DNA of 64,000 nucleotides from Gymnogyps californianus (lineage: Eukaryota > Chordata > Aves > Accipitriformes > Cathartidae), in assembly GCF_018139145.2 (NCBI RefSeq), contig NC_059475.1:14783437-14847436 (forward strand), given 5' to 3'. The notes under the pieces are model-generated. The model was not told where the DNA came from, made no database searches, and saw only the letters and a program-made list of their open reading frames with translations. The translations under genes and the position numbers were made by a program. The stretch's first letter is position 1, and every line of letters starts with the position of its first letter. Shown here piece by piece: positions 32,871 through 46,533 of this stretch.

Positions 32871-32895
32871 CCCCGCCCCCCCCCCCCCCCCGCCC
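32871..32895. repeat. C-rich homopolymer tract
   Basis: There is an uninterrupted C16 at 32876-32891, with CCCCG before it and GCCC after it. The minus strand carries the matching G-run. Confidence 0.9.
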
Positions 32896-35800
32896 ATTTA
32901 CCAGTATTTTTCTTGTGTGATTGAAAAGCCCTTAGTTTTACTCAGGGGAAAAGCCTCATGCTGAGAAGTAAGGGATCCCAGTTGTACACTTAATCAAAGT
33001 GGCATGCTCCACACTTTGTTTCTGAGTAATTTCCGTAGCAAACTCATGTGATCTGTATGTTTCACTTGCATGAATCAAGTCCAAAGTTTGAAACTGACTC
33101 AGATGTTACTCCTGCTGACAGGCAAAGGAAAATGTTTTTTGGGGGGAGACAGGGGGATGGGGTTCAACTCAATTCAGGTTGCTGAAAGGAAATGAAAAGG
33201 ATGATTTGAAAACCACAAATGGGTTACTGGGATGAAAGATTACAGATAGTGGACAATAACTGTCCACAGTAAATTGTTGATTGGAGTGTCTGTATTAGGT
33301 GATGTTTGTAGTCTCTACATGTAGGATGATGGAAAACACAGATTATGGCAGTGAAAGTAGAACAACAATGGAGTCTGATTCTTTGTTTCCACTTTTCAAA
33401 GGCTTTTTTCCCCTTTTTTCCTTCTTTTTTTTTTATTTTTTTGATAAGGCCCAGGAAATTGTTAGCGACATGCTGGTGGGAACCTATGGAAAAGAATACA
33501 CACTCTATCAATGGTGCAGTTCATATCCCAAGAGCTGTGTTGGTGGGTGTGGGAATAGCGTGCTTTCAATGTGAGCTGTTGCAATGAGATAGCATTGAGA
33601 AACCAGGGCAGAGAACAGCACAGATTTAGTCTAGGGAACTAAGGGCTTTATCCGGCAGTAATGTGTGTAAGCACAGACAATGTAACACTATATTTGGTTT
33701 AACAACAAAGAACTGTTAAAGGATTTGATAGTAAGGGATTGGCAGAAAAGCTGAATGTATCTGCACAGTGCAGTAAGTATTTTTTTTAAAAGGTATTTAA
33801 GTGATATACTTACAACTTAAAAAGACAGTATTTAAAGTTTCCTATAATAGATATTATTTTACAGTAGGGTCGTTTAACAACAGTGAAGGCTTATTAAGTA
33901 AAGGACTGAAGAGATAGCTAGTATTTTGTTGCAATGTGGGAATAAGAAGCAAGAAGAGGCACATGTGGAAAAGCAGGACTGACAGGTCTTTTTTACAAAG
34001 GTCTGTCTTCATTACCACATTTGATTTCTGGATACATTTATGGCCAACATCACTGGGAAATCACTGAAAAATATTCATCTCTATCTCCCATTCTGTATAT
34101 GCCTGTTTTGTTTTGATATTTAAGTGGCAGCAAGTTTTGGCTGCAACTTCAGCAAGACACCACATATTCGTTGGAGCTACTTTGGGCTTAAAATGAGCAA
34201 ATGTCTTTATGAAGCCTATATGGTAACAGGGTAAATATTGCTACAGCGTATGCATGCTGGTTGTCCTTTAGAAGGAAATAGCATTTCTGTTGTCTGTATA
34301 GCAGCTGTCATGACCAATGAAACTTAAAATAAGCTTTGTAAATCCTCAGTATGCCACTACTGGCATATTTGGCCAAAGGTGTGAGTGATCAAATGATCTT
34401 ATGTGTCAGTAGCAGTTCTGCTGTGGGAAAGATTACAGAGTAGGAAATTCAGTATGGATCTGTCTTTTGCCCTTGTGTCTGGAGACATGTCCCCCTTTTC
34501 TAGCACAGGAAAATATTCTGGCAAGACAGGTAAAAATCAGTTAGGAATGTGGGCAGCTTTTCATGTTTAATGTTTGGTAGTTGCTGGACAGAACTTTTTG
34601 AAGATTCCAGCAAAGGCACCTCTGACTAAAAAAGATCATATAAATGGATGCTTATGTTAGAAGTATGTAGATCTTTGTTGCATAGTTGGTGAAAATTTCT
34701 ATTGAATTGAGAAAGATATGTAGCTAACCTCCTCTGCAGTGTGTAGACCTATCTCTGAACTTAAAATACCAAATTGTATTTTATGGTTTTGTGACCTGCA
34801 TGACTTCCATTAGGGAGTGAACAGAAGCATCTAAATCCATTGCAATACTCTTAAATGGAAAGATGCCCTTAGGAATCCCTCCTGTTGTGTACGAAAGTAC
34901 AATTATGTGGTTAACATTTTGAAATGTAAGTGAATGGCTGCCACTCTGTCTGTACTTTTAGATTAATATTGTATAAAATGCTAGACGTGTTGTCAGTCTC
35001 CAGAACAGTGCATTTTGCACTTCTGATGTTCCAGAATAATATGGCATCTTTCTGACCCCAAAATAGCCTATACAGGTCTTCAGCCAGTTTGCTAGATACT
35101 TGAACATTATATCATTTATCAGGTAAGATACTTAAAAACAAGAAATAGAAAGTTTCTGAAGGTCCATTCCAAACTTAAAAGACAAAGATCAGAAAATTTA
35201 AAAAGGCAAATGTGACTAATAAAACTGTTTTTGCCTGCATTTGCACAGCAAAATTGAAGTGAGAGTATTAAGTTTTTCACAGTCTTGCATGCGTTTTTAA
35301 GACGCACCTTATAGAGACATTCAGTTAATTCCCCGTGAATAGACAGACTACGTGATGTATGTCTACAATTCCATAGCTTCTCATTGGATATTCACTGCTT
35401 GTCTGCAGGCAGCAGAGAGGCTAAATAAAATTAATGAGGGAAAATGTTTTTTGGATTGGGGAAAGGGAGGGTTAGAGGCAAGATTAGGGTGAGTAGAGAC
35501 TTCTTAACAACATATTTTCATTTATTTCACTGTAATGTCTTTTTTTTAACTGCATACACTTCAAAGATAATGCAAAATTGGAATTACGAATATCACTGCT
35601 TTGTAGTGAATATATTGCAAGATTCTTAAATAATTAAATTATGCAAGTTCTTAAAATGGAGCGTAATTAGCCATTAATGAGTAAAATCTGTTGCTGTGCG
35701 GAGTTGATATACTCTATGCAGACTGTCCTTAAGTTTTACAGGATTTGTTTTAATTTCTAAATGCTTACGTGTTGTAAAAATCAACTGTTGTATATCTTGT

Positions 35801-36620
35801 AAGATAATCACTAAATTAGCTAGTAAGTTACATAACTTATCACATATTTAATTTTACTATAATAAATTACAGGTTTGTCAATGACTCAGTTTTCTGCTTC
35901 TGTTTAATGAGAAGCTTGGTTTAGCAGCATGGTAAGGAAAGGTTTGATACTAACAGGGATTAATAAATTTTAAAAAGATAGGCCTGGCACATGAAGATGG
36001 CAGTTTTTCACTCATAAACTCACAGTTCAAATTCATACTACACCAGATCAGCATGAACGACATTGTCATCTAATGGATATACAAACAAATACGTTGTACT
36101 GCATCTTGTTCTTAGTGGGATAATTCTGAATATCAGAGGCTATTTTCTCAATTAGTACTAGCAACTAAAAGCTTACCTTTTAAAGTGTATAAGCATAAAG
36201 GGTAAGGAATGAATGGAACATGATGCCCTGGGAGGAGGTCAAGGCAGATGCACGTTCAAGACACTGCAAAGAAATTTACATTTCTGCACTTGGACTAAAT
36301 TCCCTAGTACTGAACTAAGCAGATGTCTCGTTAGAATCGATTAACAACTCCCACCCCTAAAAACCTTTAGGGTTGTGTACCTTGCAGGATTAAGCCAACC
36401 AATAATGGAAGCTTCTTTTGATTGTTTGTTAAAAACAATCCTTAATAAGCAGCAGCAAAATAGGAATAGGATCATAGACTATTTCATTAGGAAAATATGC
36501 ATTTTCCTAACATTGGCACTTCTGCAAAAATACATTTAATCTTACTTAAGTAAATACCATGTGTTTAAAACTCTGGTTAACCTGAATAAATTGTAGGAGT
36601 TTGCTCCACAAGCCAGTGGA

Positions 36621-36644
36621 GCATCTTCTGATGCATCTTCTGAT
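36621..36644. repeat. 12-bp tandem duplication
   Basis: GCATCTTCTGAT occurs twice in a row and is followed by a partial third unit (GCA). AGTGGAG lies on both sides of the pair. Confidence 0.85.
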
Positions 36645-37221
36645 GCAAGTGGAGTTTGCAAAGATGAAGAGCTTTTTAGACGGGTGTCCTATATTTTGTT
36701 ACTTTTTACCTCATTTTCTTTGTTGTCAGTGGGTCAAATTCTTTTCCTAGTGAAGTGCTGAACCTTTGCTTTAGTCAGTCATACAAACCAGTTACAGAAG
36801 TGAAATGCTGATCTCAAGACTACATCATTTAATCTTTGCAAGACCTCTCCTGATCCTTTAGTGAAATGCACAGTGTGTACTACAAAAGTACAAATACTTC
36901 ACACTCAGATGACTTTGTTTGATGTAATCATATGCTCTCTTTATAGTGCCTTAGGTCATGACTAAATCTCAGTGGCGCTGGGCAGAGAATGATGCTAGTG
37001 TTTCAGCAATTGCCATTTATTATTCTTACCTTATATTGAAATTGGCATGGCATTAGAGGCTAGTGCACAGCAAATGTTCCTTATCAGAGGTAAAGAAGAA
37101 AAAAAGGTGTGATCTGTTTTCCTTTGTTCCTCTTTCCTGAGATACAGGAAATTAAATTTGAACATAAGACTTTTTTTTTTTATTTGGTTGGTTGGTTGAT
37201 TAGTTGGGGTTTTTTGTTTTA

Positions 37222-37388
37222 AACTGTGAGGGTGGTCAAACACTTGCACAGGTTGCCCAGAGAGGTTGTGGAGTCTCTGTCCTTGGAGATGTTTGAAACC
37301 TGATTGGACATGGCCCTGCTATAGTTGACTCTGCTCTGACCAGGATGGTATAGAGGTGCCTTCCAACTGCAGCTATTTTCTGATTCTC
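37222..37388 (+). mobile_element. CR1 LINE 3' end, plus strand
   Basis: About 167 bp of a CR1 3' end is present: ACTGTGAGGGTGGTCAAAC, then the block like 'aggttgcccagagaggttgtgg' and 'ccttggagat', then a worn end at TTCCAACTGCAGC and TCTGATTCT. It is probably group C and old. Confidence 0.85.
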
Positions 37389-39968
37389 CAGTTAGAATGA
37401 ACATCTGTGAAATCAGTGGAGATAGAAGTGATTAGGAAGAATTTTATTTTATTTCGTTAAAGGCACCAGTCCACCAAAGAGATTGAACATTTCAAAATGC
37501 AAACATAAGTTCAGCTTTATCAGTGAAGAAGAGAGAATAATATTCGGATTTCATCATTCCAGAATATCCTCGGAGGTTGCTCACCAGGCATGCTGTGACT
37601 GGTTCACTCACTTCAACATAAGTAGCCAAATGAGGAAAAATTCAAAAAGACAATGAAAGAGAAGAACATGGAAACTTCTACAGCAGAAGAAATGAAAATT
37701 TCCAAAATAAGTTTTAGACCAGACAGTAAAGAGATTACTTGATATGTACAAATTATGTACAGAATTATATGACTTGTTAGGAAAGTTCAAGAATTTGCAT
37801 AAATAGGAGATAAGCAATGGAATGAAAGGCTAAAAATACAGGTTCATGAAAGGATTGTTGTTTCAATCAATGAATAATTCACTTTGGAAAAGAGAGGCTC
37901 AGGATGCTAAGATAGTTTTTGTGTTCTATTTTTCTGTAGTGTTATTTAAATTACTACTACTAAGCACATAGATAATGTGTGATAGTCAAAGTGAGGTCTG
38001 ATTTGTGAGTGCAGAATAGTCCTCAGCGTGTATTATGCTTCCTAACTTCCCCAGCTGCCATAATCTTCTTCATGCAGGAACATTCCTGCTGTAAGAGAGG
38101 GTAATACAGTCTGCCTGCACTAGACGACCATTTATATTTGATTAGGATGTGCTACCAAGTCCATCTTTGCCCTAAAAATTTGGGATTTCATGTGAGGGCT
38201 GAAAATCTATGGTGGCCATACATATGCTGGATAAAATTCTCCTTTGTACAGTGGAGGTAAAAGTGCTGTGCTGCTAGTTTTACTTGTATTGTATTGTTGC
38301 TTCAAATATAGTCAAAGTCACACAGAATAACAAATGGAATTCTTTTCAATATGTTCTTGAAAATAATTATTGTTAATTAATCAATTAACGGTTTAAAAAC
38401 TTTTCCAGAGACTCCAATGAAAGTCACTGTAAAAGTGCAAAGTATTACCATTCAAGTATTTAGTAATGATTGTAACTTAAGTAAAAAATGTTCAAACTCT
38501 TAGAAACTGGTAAATTAGCTATTTTCTTGGCAGTGTTTGCAAAACACACGCACTGTAAAATGACTTGATTTTAAATTTATGTTAAACTGGTAGTAAAATA
38601 CATATGGTTGCTTTCACTGCTGAAGATGTGCTGCTGTGTGTTGATCATCCTTTAGTGCATTTTGAATGATAGTTAGTCTGTGGGGACCAGTGAAGACCTC
38701 CAATTAATTATTACTGGAGAACATGAAATCATAAACAAAATTCCTTGTAATAAATTTTTAAAATAAGATTGCATGTTTTATTTACGGTACTGGTCCATTT
38801 TGGGGCTTTAAATCTATGAACGAAAACAAACATGCTTTTTATCAAACTGAAATAAAAAATATCAATAGTATTTCTTTCTTATCAAAGTAGAACACAATAT
38901 ATGAACTGGACTTCTAAATAACTGCAGGGAGAAAAGCAACGGAAGAAGAAAAGATTTACTTTTCTCTAATTCATAGAAAGTGTTTGAGAATATATATAAA
39001 CAATATGGAAAACAGCAAATGCTTCCAAGCATAGTGATGTTTATTAATTATTAAGGAAGCTGATATGATGGAATTATTTTATAGGAAGTGTTTATTAAAG
39101 ACAGAGCTATTAACTAAGAACTCTCATAATTATCACATATATTTACAGCAGAAATTGGTTTTGTTTTAGACAGAAGAGCAGCAATGCTGAGGAAATGTAA
39201 TAGTTTCAAATATGTTTGGAGACAAAATCCTGCTACAAAAATACAACTAAAGGTGCTTCTTGGCCCATAGGGATCATAGCTGAAACTACAAAACAAAGAA
39301 GGAAATGTGATCAAATAATAAAATAAAAGCCGATAATCACCCAAATCTTTCACTAGAGTCTTGTATCTCTTTTTTTAATTCTCCCTCTCATTTGTCTTTT
39401 AGATTACAGATTCAATCCATCTGTCTGGAAAATGCAAAGTACACAATAGATATGCTGCAGTTTAATGGACAAATATTAATAGATGAGATTAAGGGCTTCT
39501 TTCATTGAAATATGTGGAAATTCTATAGTCTCTTTTTCTCACCATTGAAAATCTCTTTCTGCCTTCCTACTACAAACAATATGCCTTCTTTCCCACATTC
39601 CATCAAGACAATTTACTTCTCCCTTCACCCAATCAAACTGGTTCACCTTCTTCGCAACTCTAACCAATTAATTTACACCTTCATAGGACATGGATATCTC
39701 GAAATGGTTTCTGGCTCTGGGAGCTGTGTGATGACACCATGATATCAAAATGTGTTTTAAGCAAAAAACTTTATCAGAGTGATAAGTGTCTACTGGAGCT
39801 TGAAGACATTTTGGAGAGCTTGATCCAAATGTATCTACAGGTCTTGCAACCTGGAAACTGCTGGTCCAACTGGATCCAGTAATTCTTCATCAAAGGATTA
39901 TTTGGGCCCTTTTCCTAATGCCATCAATTTTTGCGCTAGTCAGATAGACAGCTACGTCCATGACACAT
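37389..39968. other. Unique AT-rich sequence, no gene seen
   Basis: This is non-coding DNA with no recognised repeat. A minus-strand donor-like GTGAGC lies near 37575, without a convincing partner. Confidence 0.5.
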
Positions 39969-40095
39969 TGTCGTGGTTTAACCCCAGCCAGCAGCTAAGC
40001 ACCACGCAGCCGCTCCCTCACTCCCCCCTGCTCCCAGTGGGATGGGGAGGAGAATCGGAAAAAAAGGTAAAACTCATGAGTTGAGATAAGAACTG

Positions 40096-40101
40096 TTTAA
40101 T
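40096..40101 (-). terminator. LTR poly(A) signal ATTAAA, minus strand
   Basis: TTTAAT on the plus strand reads ATTAAA on the element strand, at the R/U5 position shared with the LTR at 24300. Confidence 0.5.
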
Positions 40102-40303
40102 AAATAAAGTAAAATATAATACTAACAACAATAATAATGAAATATAATAATAATAATAGTAATGAAAAGGAATATAACAAAAAAAAAAGAAGAGGGAAAA
40201 AAAGAAAAAAACCGAAACAAACAGTGATGCACAATGCAATTGCTCACCACCCGCTGACCAATGCCCCAGCAGCGATCCGCCCCTCCCGGCCAACTCCAGC
40301 CCA

Positions 40304-40311
40304 TTTATATA
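40304..40311 (-). promoter_or_regulatory. LTR TATA box, minus strand
   Basis: TATATAAA on the minus strand, in the same place in the LTR as in the other copies. Confidence 0.55.
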
Positions 40312-40574
40312 CTGGGTATGACGTTCCATGGTATGGAATACCCCTTTGGCTAGTCTGGGTCAGCTGCCCCGGCTATGCTCCCTCCCAGCTTCTTGCACAC
40401 CTGCTTGCTGGCAGAGCATGGGAAACTGAAAAGTCCTTAACTTAGGATAAGCGCTACTTAGCAACAACTAAAACATCAGTGTGTTATCAACAGTATCTCA
40501 CACTAAATCCAAAACACAGTGCTATACCAGCTACTAAGAAGAAAATTAACTCTATCCCAGCCGAAACCAGGACA

Positions 40575-42102
40575 TATATTGCTGCCTCTCTCTTTATTCA
40601 TATGGAAGTATAAAGTTGTAGCATAGTGCCAGGGCAATGCTGTGTCTCCGTTGGGTTTTCTTAAATTCCTAAGTTCCTTTAATCTCCCTGGGATACAATT
40701 CTGTCTAATTTATACAATCATTTCTTCCTCATTAGAAAAGACATCATCAAATCACTTCCCAATTTCCCATAACTTTCTTCTAGGTGTTGCCTTATTCTCA
40801 TGGAGCCGTGACTACCTGTTACGTATTTTAGTCTCAATTCCTGGATCACAAACCAGTAGCAGAGCACAGTGCAGAAATTAAATTTTCTTGGCTGTCCCTG
40901 ATGATGGGATAAGCATTGCTGGAACCTCTCCTATGAAATCGTTACTGATCACTACAAATCTCTTCCTTCTCCTCCAGCTCAAGTTTTTACTTTTTGTTCC
41001 AGGAATGAGAGAGGAGCGGGCTACATGCAACCTTATTACTATGTGGCTGCACCATGTTTGACAGTGGTCAACTCAGTCATCCTTTTTCATATTTGTAAAA
41101 GACACATGCATGTTTCTAGTCTTAGGTGATATTGTTCAGAACACAGCACCTCTGGAACTTCAATGCATATGTCACTGTCATTTTTCACAAAGTGCTATGA
41201 AAATGGTTGATAAAGTGCAACAAAAGTACTAATTCAGAATCTGAAGAGGGACTGCCAACAAGCCAAGTTTATCAACATTCAGACCTTTAATACACAGAAA
41301 TTCAAATGTCTGTTTAGGAAAAAAGCCAGTCACAATGCTCTTATCTCTGGGCCTGAAAAGTAGGGCCTTTGATGTACTCACTCTGTTTACTCTGTTTTTG
41401 TTAACAAAGGGATTTGTAGCATAGAATTGCTACTGCAGGAGTAAAAAGATACATATACAGAGGAATAAAAAAGTCCATTCAATGTGGAAAGAGGGATAGA
41501 ACATATTATTAGCTCCTAATACATCCAGCAACAACATAACCTGTGGAAAAATAAATTATGCTAATGTATCAAGAAAAGCAAAACATACTCACTTGCAGGT
41601 TTCCATACAGAACAATGCAGCATAGAGTTAGCAGTCACTATTTAAGCATAGGGTTACTGGTCACCATTTGCATGATAGTATATGGAAGGTTTTCCAAGAT
41701 CGTGGGCAACACAAGATTCTTCCCAAAAGAAATTCCATTTTGAATCAGTGCTAGGATTCCATGAGTGTTATAGAACAGTGGAAAGGACCTCATATAAGAG
41801 GAAATGTTAATGAGCTCAAGCCTGAACATCATAATTAGAGTCATCTTACATAACTTTAGTTGTCTAGAGGTTGCTTGTCTCACATAAACTATTATTCTGG
41901 GCTCCTTTTTCGGCTGAGGGAGGGGAAATAGGCACCTACAGACGGCATATACTTCCAACTGTATTAGACAGCTGCTTTAGGGATAAATCATCCACTGGGT
42001 GAATCTAGACAACTGAATTAGAAAACTAATATTTTGATGTCTAAAGATATTTAAGGTGGTTATAGAAGGTGTATATATTCATATATTTATCTGAAAGTGA
42101 CA
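40575..42102. other. Unique sequence, no gene seen
   Basis: No repeat family or gene was recognised. The minus frame 41638-41958 (106 codons) has no motif and overlaps a plus-strand frame. Confidence 0.5.
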
Positions 42103-42256
42103 GAAGAGAGGTTTTGGACTCTGTATCCTTGAAGATTTTCAAAAGCTGACTGGATGAGTCCTGAGAAATCTGTTTTATCTTTGAACTTAACCCTCCCTTG
42201 AGCAGGTGATTAGAGGAGATGGCCTCCATAGGGCCTTCCTAACCTATATAATTTTA
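42103..42256 (+). mobile_element. Old CR1-like LINE 3' end, plus strand
   Basis: About 150 bp matches a CR1 3' UTR pattern: GAGAGGTTTTGGACTCTGT, ATCCTTGAAGATTTTCAAAA, TGACTGGATGAG, then TTGAGCAGGTGATTAGAGGA, GGCCTCCATAGGG and CCTTCCTAACC. The octamer tail is eroded. The divergence suggests one of the oldest copies in the window. Confidence 0.75.
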
Positions 42257-42787
42257 CAGTTCAATGAATTCCACCCTGGTGCTTAATTTCGATTCTTCCT
42301 TTGATAATTATAAAATCTAAGAGTTAAGTAATAATACCTGCAGGCTGTCTTCTGTGCTATTGCTTTGGAAAGTTTAGAGTTACCCTATTCAAATGAATAA
42401 TTGCTTTTGTTATTCTCTTGTATCATATCCATGTGTGCAGAATTTTAAGAAAGATGTCTGTGGAAAGTAAGTGAGATAGGGCCAGAAGGATTTATTAGGG
42501 TAAACTTCACTTGCTGAATAATCTACTCACCTTATATTCTAACAGTGTTTCAGCTAAATCTAGAAATTGGAAGCCTAATGGGAAATTTTCCAAAGATCTG
42601 TTAAGTAATACCATTCTTGTGGGATAAAAGCATTTTTGTTACAAATAGTGTCTCTACTTTTTTTTATCTTGCTTTTGCAATGCATACCATCTCTTTTCTT
42701 TCTCCTTCCACTATTTTGAAATAATTCCCCTCATATGTTGCTTGTGCTTTATTCAGTTTGTTGTGTATTTTTTTCTTTTCCCCTTAG
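42257..42787. other. Unique sequence, no gene seen
   Basis: AT-rich DNA. A GTGAGTAG donor-like sequence on the minus strand lies near 42525-42531. The right end is a pyrimidine-rich tract ending CCCCTTAG. Confidence 0.45.
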
Positions 42788-42846
42788 TTGGTGTTTCTGT
42801 GACACCTACCTACAACAGCTTCCAAACTTCTCTCAACATTCACTTG
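42788..42846 (+). other. Speculative 59-nt exon
   Basis: A T/C-rich tract ends in CCCCTTAG at 42787, and GTGAGTAAC follows at 42847. The 59 nt between are open in two of three frames (reading WCFCDTYLQQLPNFSQHSL or GVSVTPTYNSFQTSLNIHL). The splice signals are good on both sides, but the length is short enough to arise by chance and the peptides are not recognised. Confidence 0.15.
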
Positions 42847-45800
42847 GTGAGTAACCTTTTTTACTATCAGGTTATTATCATCCAAGGTCCACTACTGTAG
42901 TTTCACTTTGGTGTTCCTCCCTTTGCCAAGACTTCTTCTCCCATCCTTAAGGTATATCCTTTCTCATTTTGAAGGCAACATCTCAATAACTCAGCTGCTC
43001 TTCTTTCTTAATTTAGTTTTCTTCTTTCTTTCTGATCTCTGCTACTCAAAGTCTAAAGAAATTATGTCTCTATTCTCACAAGCTCCCAACAAAGCAAAAC
43101 TGGCTGATACGTCAAGTTTTAAGTGTTTACTATCTTTAATGACTAATAAAGCTTTTAAGTGTGCTACTGATGCACTGGTGGTACTAAACATCATACGAGA
43201 CTTGTCAGGACTGAACCTTTCAGGTCAGTACTTTCTGATTTAGTAGTTGAAGATGAACCTTTGCGGATATAGCTGAAGCACCAATAAAACCCTACATGAA
43301 CAAACAAATGTGCATAAGTAAGAATTATAGTGGACACATCTGAGTTTTAATAAAGTGGTTTAGATCAGGCTGAGGAGTTATACTACAGTGTTAGCATCTG
43401 AAGAGGACTAATACACTGAGATGGGTACATAGCATGTGCAAGAAACCACAACATAAGCGGTAGCCATGTGATGGACTGGCCACCCAGGTAGTCAGTCCCT
43501 CAGACCCCTTCAATGTCACAGAAAAGTGGGCAGCTGAAACCACTAATTTTTATTATAATTCTCATGGAGGCAAGTAGCTATTCCTCACACTCTTATTAAA
43601 CCTCTGTGTTACAGAAGTATGTTTTCTCCTCTGCCACCCCTCAAATAGCCCATTCAAGCCTAGCCCTCTAGAGTTTTGCTAGTGAGAGTGAAGATGCTGT
43701 CAAGTCCAAAGTTCAGCAGTTTTGAAAAATGTCAGTGTAAGAAATCCACTTTCTCCTTATAAGTTAAGTTTCTGATATGTTTCCAAAATTTATATTCAAA
43801 ACAATTAATACTAAAAAGCTTTCACAACTATTTTAAAATGAATGTTTTCAGTTACGGTTTTGGATGGTGGGAAAAATAATGAGATGGAAAAAATATTCCT
43901 TTGTGGTAAACATTTGTTTTATAAAAGTAAACAAATAAAATATTCCTGAATACTTAGCCATCAGTATTTGAAGGCCTGTGGCAGCATCTGAAAGACAAAA
44001 AAGGAAATAATTGATTAGTGGATTTTGTTTGATCTGCTCAGGGATCAAAGGGACAAATACTGTCTACAGGGATGAAAGGATGGAGAACTGCTCTCCATAC
44101 TGCCTCAGTTATCTGGTTATTCATATGCTCTTGCTGTATGTTAGAGCTGCCTGTACCTGACCCTCTGTCATGCTTGAGAAAAAAAAACCCCAAAGTAGGT
44201 ACACTGTGCTGCAATTCCGAAAGGTTTCTCGTTAATCAGACATAAAAAATGTAATTTAAAGTCTGTAAGATGGAATACTGAATCTGTTTTTTGGTTTGTA
44301 AGCAGTATAGACTTTAATTATTCATGACATAATTGTGGCTCTAATTTAAAAAAAAAAAAAAAAGCATGTTTAATTTCAAGTATGGGAGTGTACTGAGGAC
44401 CAAAACCATCTAAGTGCCTGTTAGTCTGATATGTTAGTCATACATCTAAATCCTAAATGACAAACATTGTGCGTGTTCTGCTTTAGTTCTGCTTATTCCT
44501 AAATTCTAGGCCAAAAAAAAAAGATGATTAAATTTTGAAGCATTGCAATATTATAAAGTTATAAAGTACTAAAATTGAGTGAGGAATAATTGTAGCAATA
44601 TCATCCCCTTCCCACAAATGGAATATCTAGGATTTGGGTTTTGGGATATTCTAATACACCATAGCAAACTACACATCCATTTTATATACTGTATGATGAT
44701 ACAACATTTATCTCTTCTGTTCTGTCTGTAGATATTACTGTTTTGTTTTGGTGTATTCTTGTAGAAGGCATATTCACTAACTGATATATTTCAGAATCTT
44801 TTTTTTTTCTTTTAAAGCAACTGATCTCTCAGGTCTGAATTCCTAATTAAGTTCACAGTTATGTGAATGCACATACACTACATTAATATAAATTTGTGTA
44901 CCAAGTGGTGCTTTTACTATAACTTAACTCCATTTCCATTTAATTTAGAAATTACTGGGTTACTTTTTTCACTTGGAATACAAAAAATGTGTAATTTAAC
45001 TCAGTGCCTAAATATGGCAGACATTTCTTTAGCCAGTCCTCCAGAAGATGAAAATGTCTGTGAGGACTAGGTGAGGACTGACTGACTGGGCTCTGGAGGC
45101 CAACAGTGATCATACATTTTTTTCCTCTGGATGAGAAAAAAATAACATCTGTATGTGAGTCCTTGCCATCTTCATCTGTTTTGTCCTCACATCCTTCCAG
45201 ATATGTGGGATCCATGGTCTAACTGAGGCCAGTATGTGGACAGGGTCACTGCCAAGAGGAATTTCATATAATTCCTAACAGGGCCTGGGAGATACTTCAA
45301 GAGAAACACGTTTACTTAAACAAATGTTTCAGAAGATTAAGAGCACTTCCTGAATGGGCTAAGGCAGACAAAGGATATAAGATTCATAATAGAAGGGATT
45401 TCTGCGCTGCCCCCCAGTTAGTCCTTGTGATTGAAGGCATTTCACATTCTTGAGGTGGAGGAAGAGGTGGAGGGAAAATGAATGCTGATGTTAAGTACAA
45501 ATCATATATGATATTTATTCTGTAAAATCAGTGAGAATTTATTATATTTTCTTTTGGAGATGGAGTTGTTCTGGAATTCAGACTCAAAACCCTACCATCT
45601 ATTTCAACTATATTATTAATTTACTGTTGATAGTAGTTTTTATTAGAATTGCGTAGTAAATAACAAAAGTTCACACCCATGTCCTGCAGCTGCTCCCATA
45701 GAAGTTAGTGGCAACATTCTAATTGTCTTCTGAAGAGCAGTCTTCTGCCCTGAATTAGTAGGTGACTTAGGTATATCAGATATTATGAATAATAGTATAC

Positions 45801-46533
45801 GTATCTATTTCCATGATTTTGTCATATGTCCCTTTGCTCAATAAAATTATTGAAAACACAATGAACGACCAACACAGGAAAGAATTTCAAATTTAGAGAT
45901 TAACCAATAAGTAACAGCCACATTTCCTACAAAAGTTCCTATTAAAGAAATCCTAATTTCTTTACTATTCTTAGCTTCCATGTTTCTTTCCCCTTTTCTA
46001 TATAAAAGAAAAAATATTCTTCTAAATTCTTTTTATTAATGCTATTCTTATGATACTAGACAGAATACATACAGGCCGGAGTTTCATGGGTCCAAGTTTA
46101 TTTCTGATAGAATCTAAGCTGCAAATTATTCTCTCCATTTGTAACTTGAGACGGTTGTGTGCCACCACAGAAGTCTTTGAAAGCTTTACAGTGAAGAACC
46201 AAAAAGCTTCGGGTATCTGTGAATCACTAGTCTTTCTTAAAGTTCTTCAGTTACTATATAAAACAAAAAGCTGAGTTTCCCTATGATGTCGTTGATTTTG
46301 ATTGCCAGGAAATATTTCTAGTCCTTCAACTCATTATTTGATGAGCATTTTAAGCCAACATTAGTGGCACTGCTGTCAAGGGAAGTGTTATCACATCCCA
46401 TATCCATTGATCCCATCCTCATGTTAGCTTCTCCTTTATGTTACCATAGCCTTTTTCTGTGACCCTAGGATAAGCCATATAATGAAACTGAACCAATTTA
46501 AAATTATCCTTTTTTTTGGCTGAATGATTTTCC
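42847..46533. other. Unique AT-rich sequence, no recognised gene
   Basis: An A16 run lies at 44348-44363, with no retrocopy visible beside it. A 111-codon plus frame (42908-43243) has a hydrophobic T-rich start and no motif. No mobile element was recognised before the CR1 copy at 46534. Confidence 0.5.

Larger units (their letters stand above)
29587..37221. other. Long unique stretch with simple repeats
   Basis: No mobile element or gene was recognised in 7.6 kb. It holds a CA/CATG repeat at 31016-31048, a C16 tract at 32876-32891, G-rich clusters at about 32502-32509, 32780-32791 and 33141-33162, a T-rich run at about 33399-33442, a 12-bp tandem duplication at 36621-36644 and a TTGG run at about 37183-37198. 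Confidence 0.5.
39969..40574 (-). mobile_element. Solo LTR, ERV-L-like, minus strand
   Basis: This is a 606-bp LTR related to those at 24300 and 46898 but clearly more diverged, in the opposite orientation. On the plus strand it starts TGTCGTGG and ends CCAGGACA. On the element strand it has a CRE-like remnant, a TATA box (40304-40311), an expanded A/AAT-rich low-complexity stretch (about 40120-40215) and an ATTAAA signal (40096-40101). The flanks (CACAT before, TATAT after) share only three of five bases, so a target duplication is eroded or absent. No internal viral sequence is present. Confidence 0.93.

Noticed and set aside
42908..43243. 111-codon plus ORF just after the speculative 59-nt exon
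   Set aside because: It is not joined to the exon by any splice logic (it starts in the presumed intron) and shows no motif; the hydrophobic start reflects T-rich DNA.
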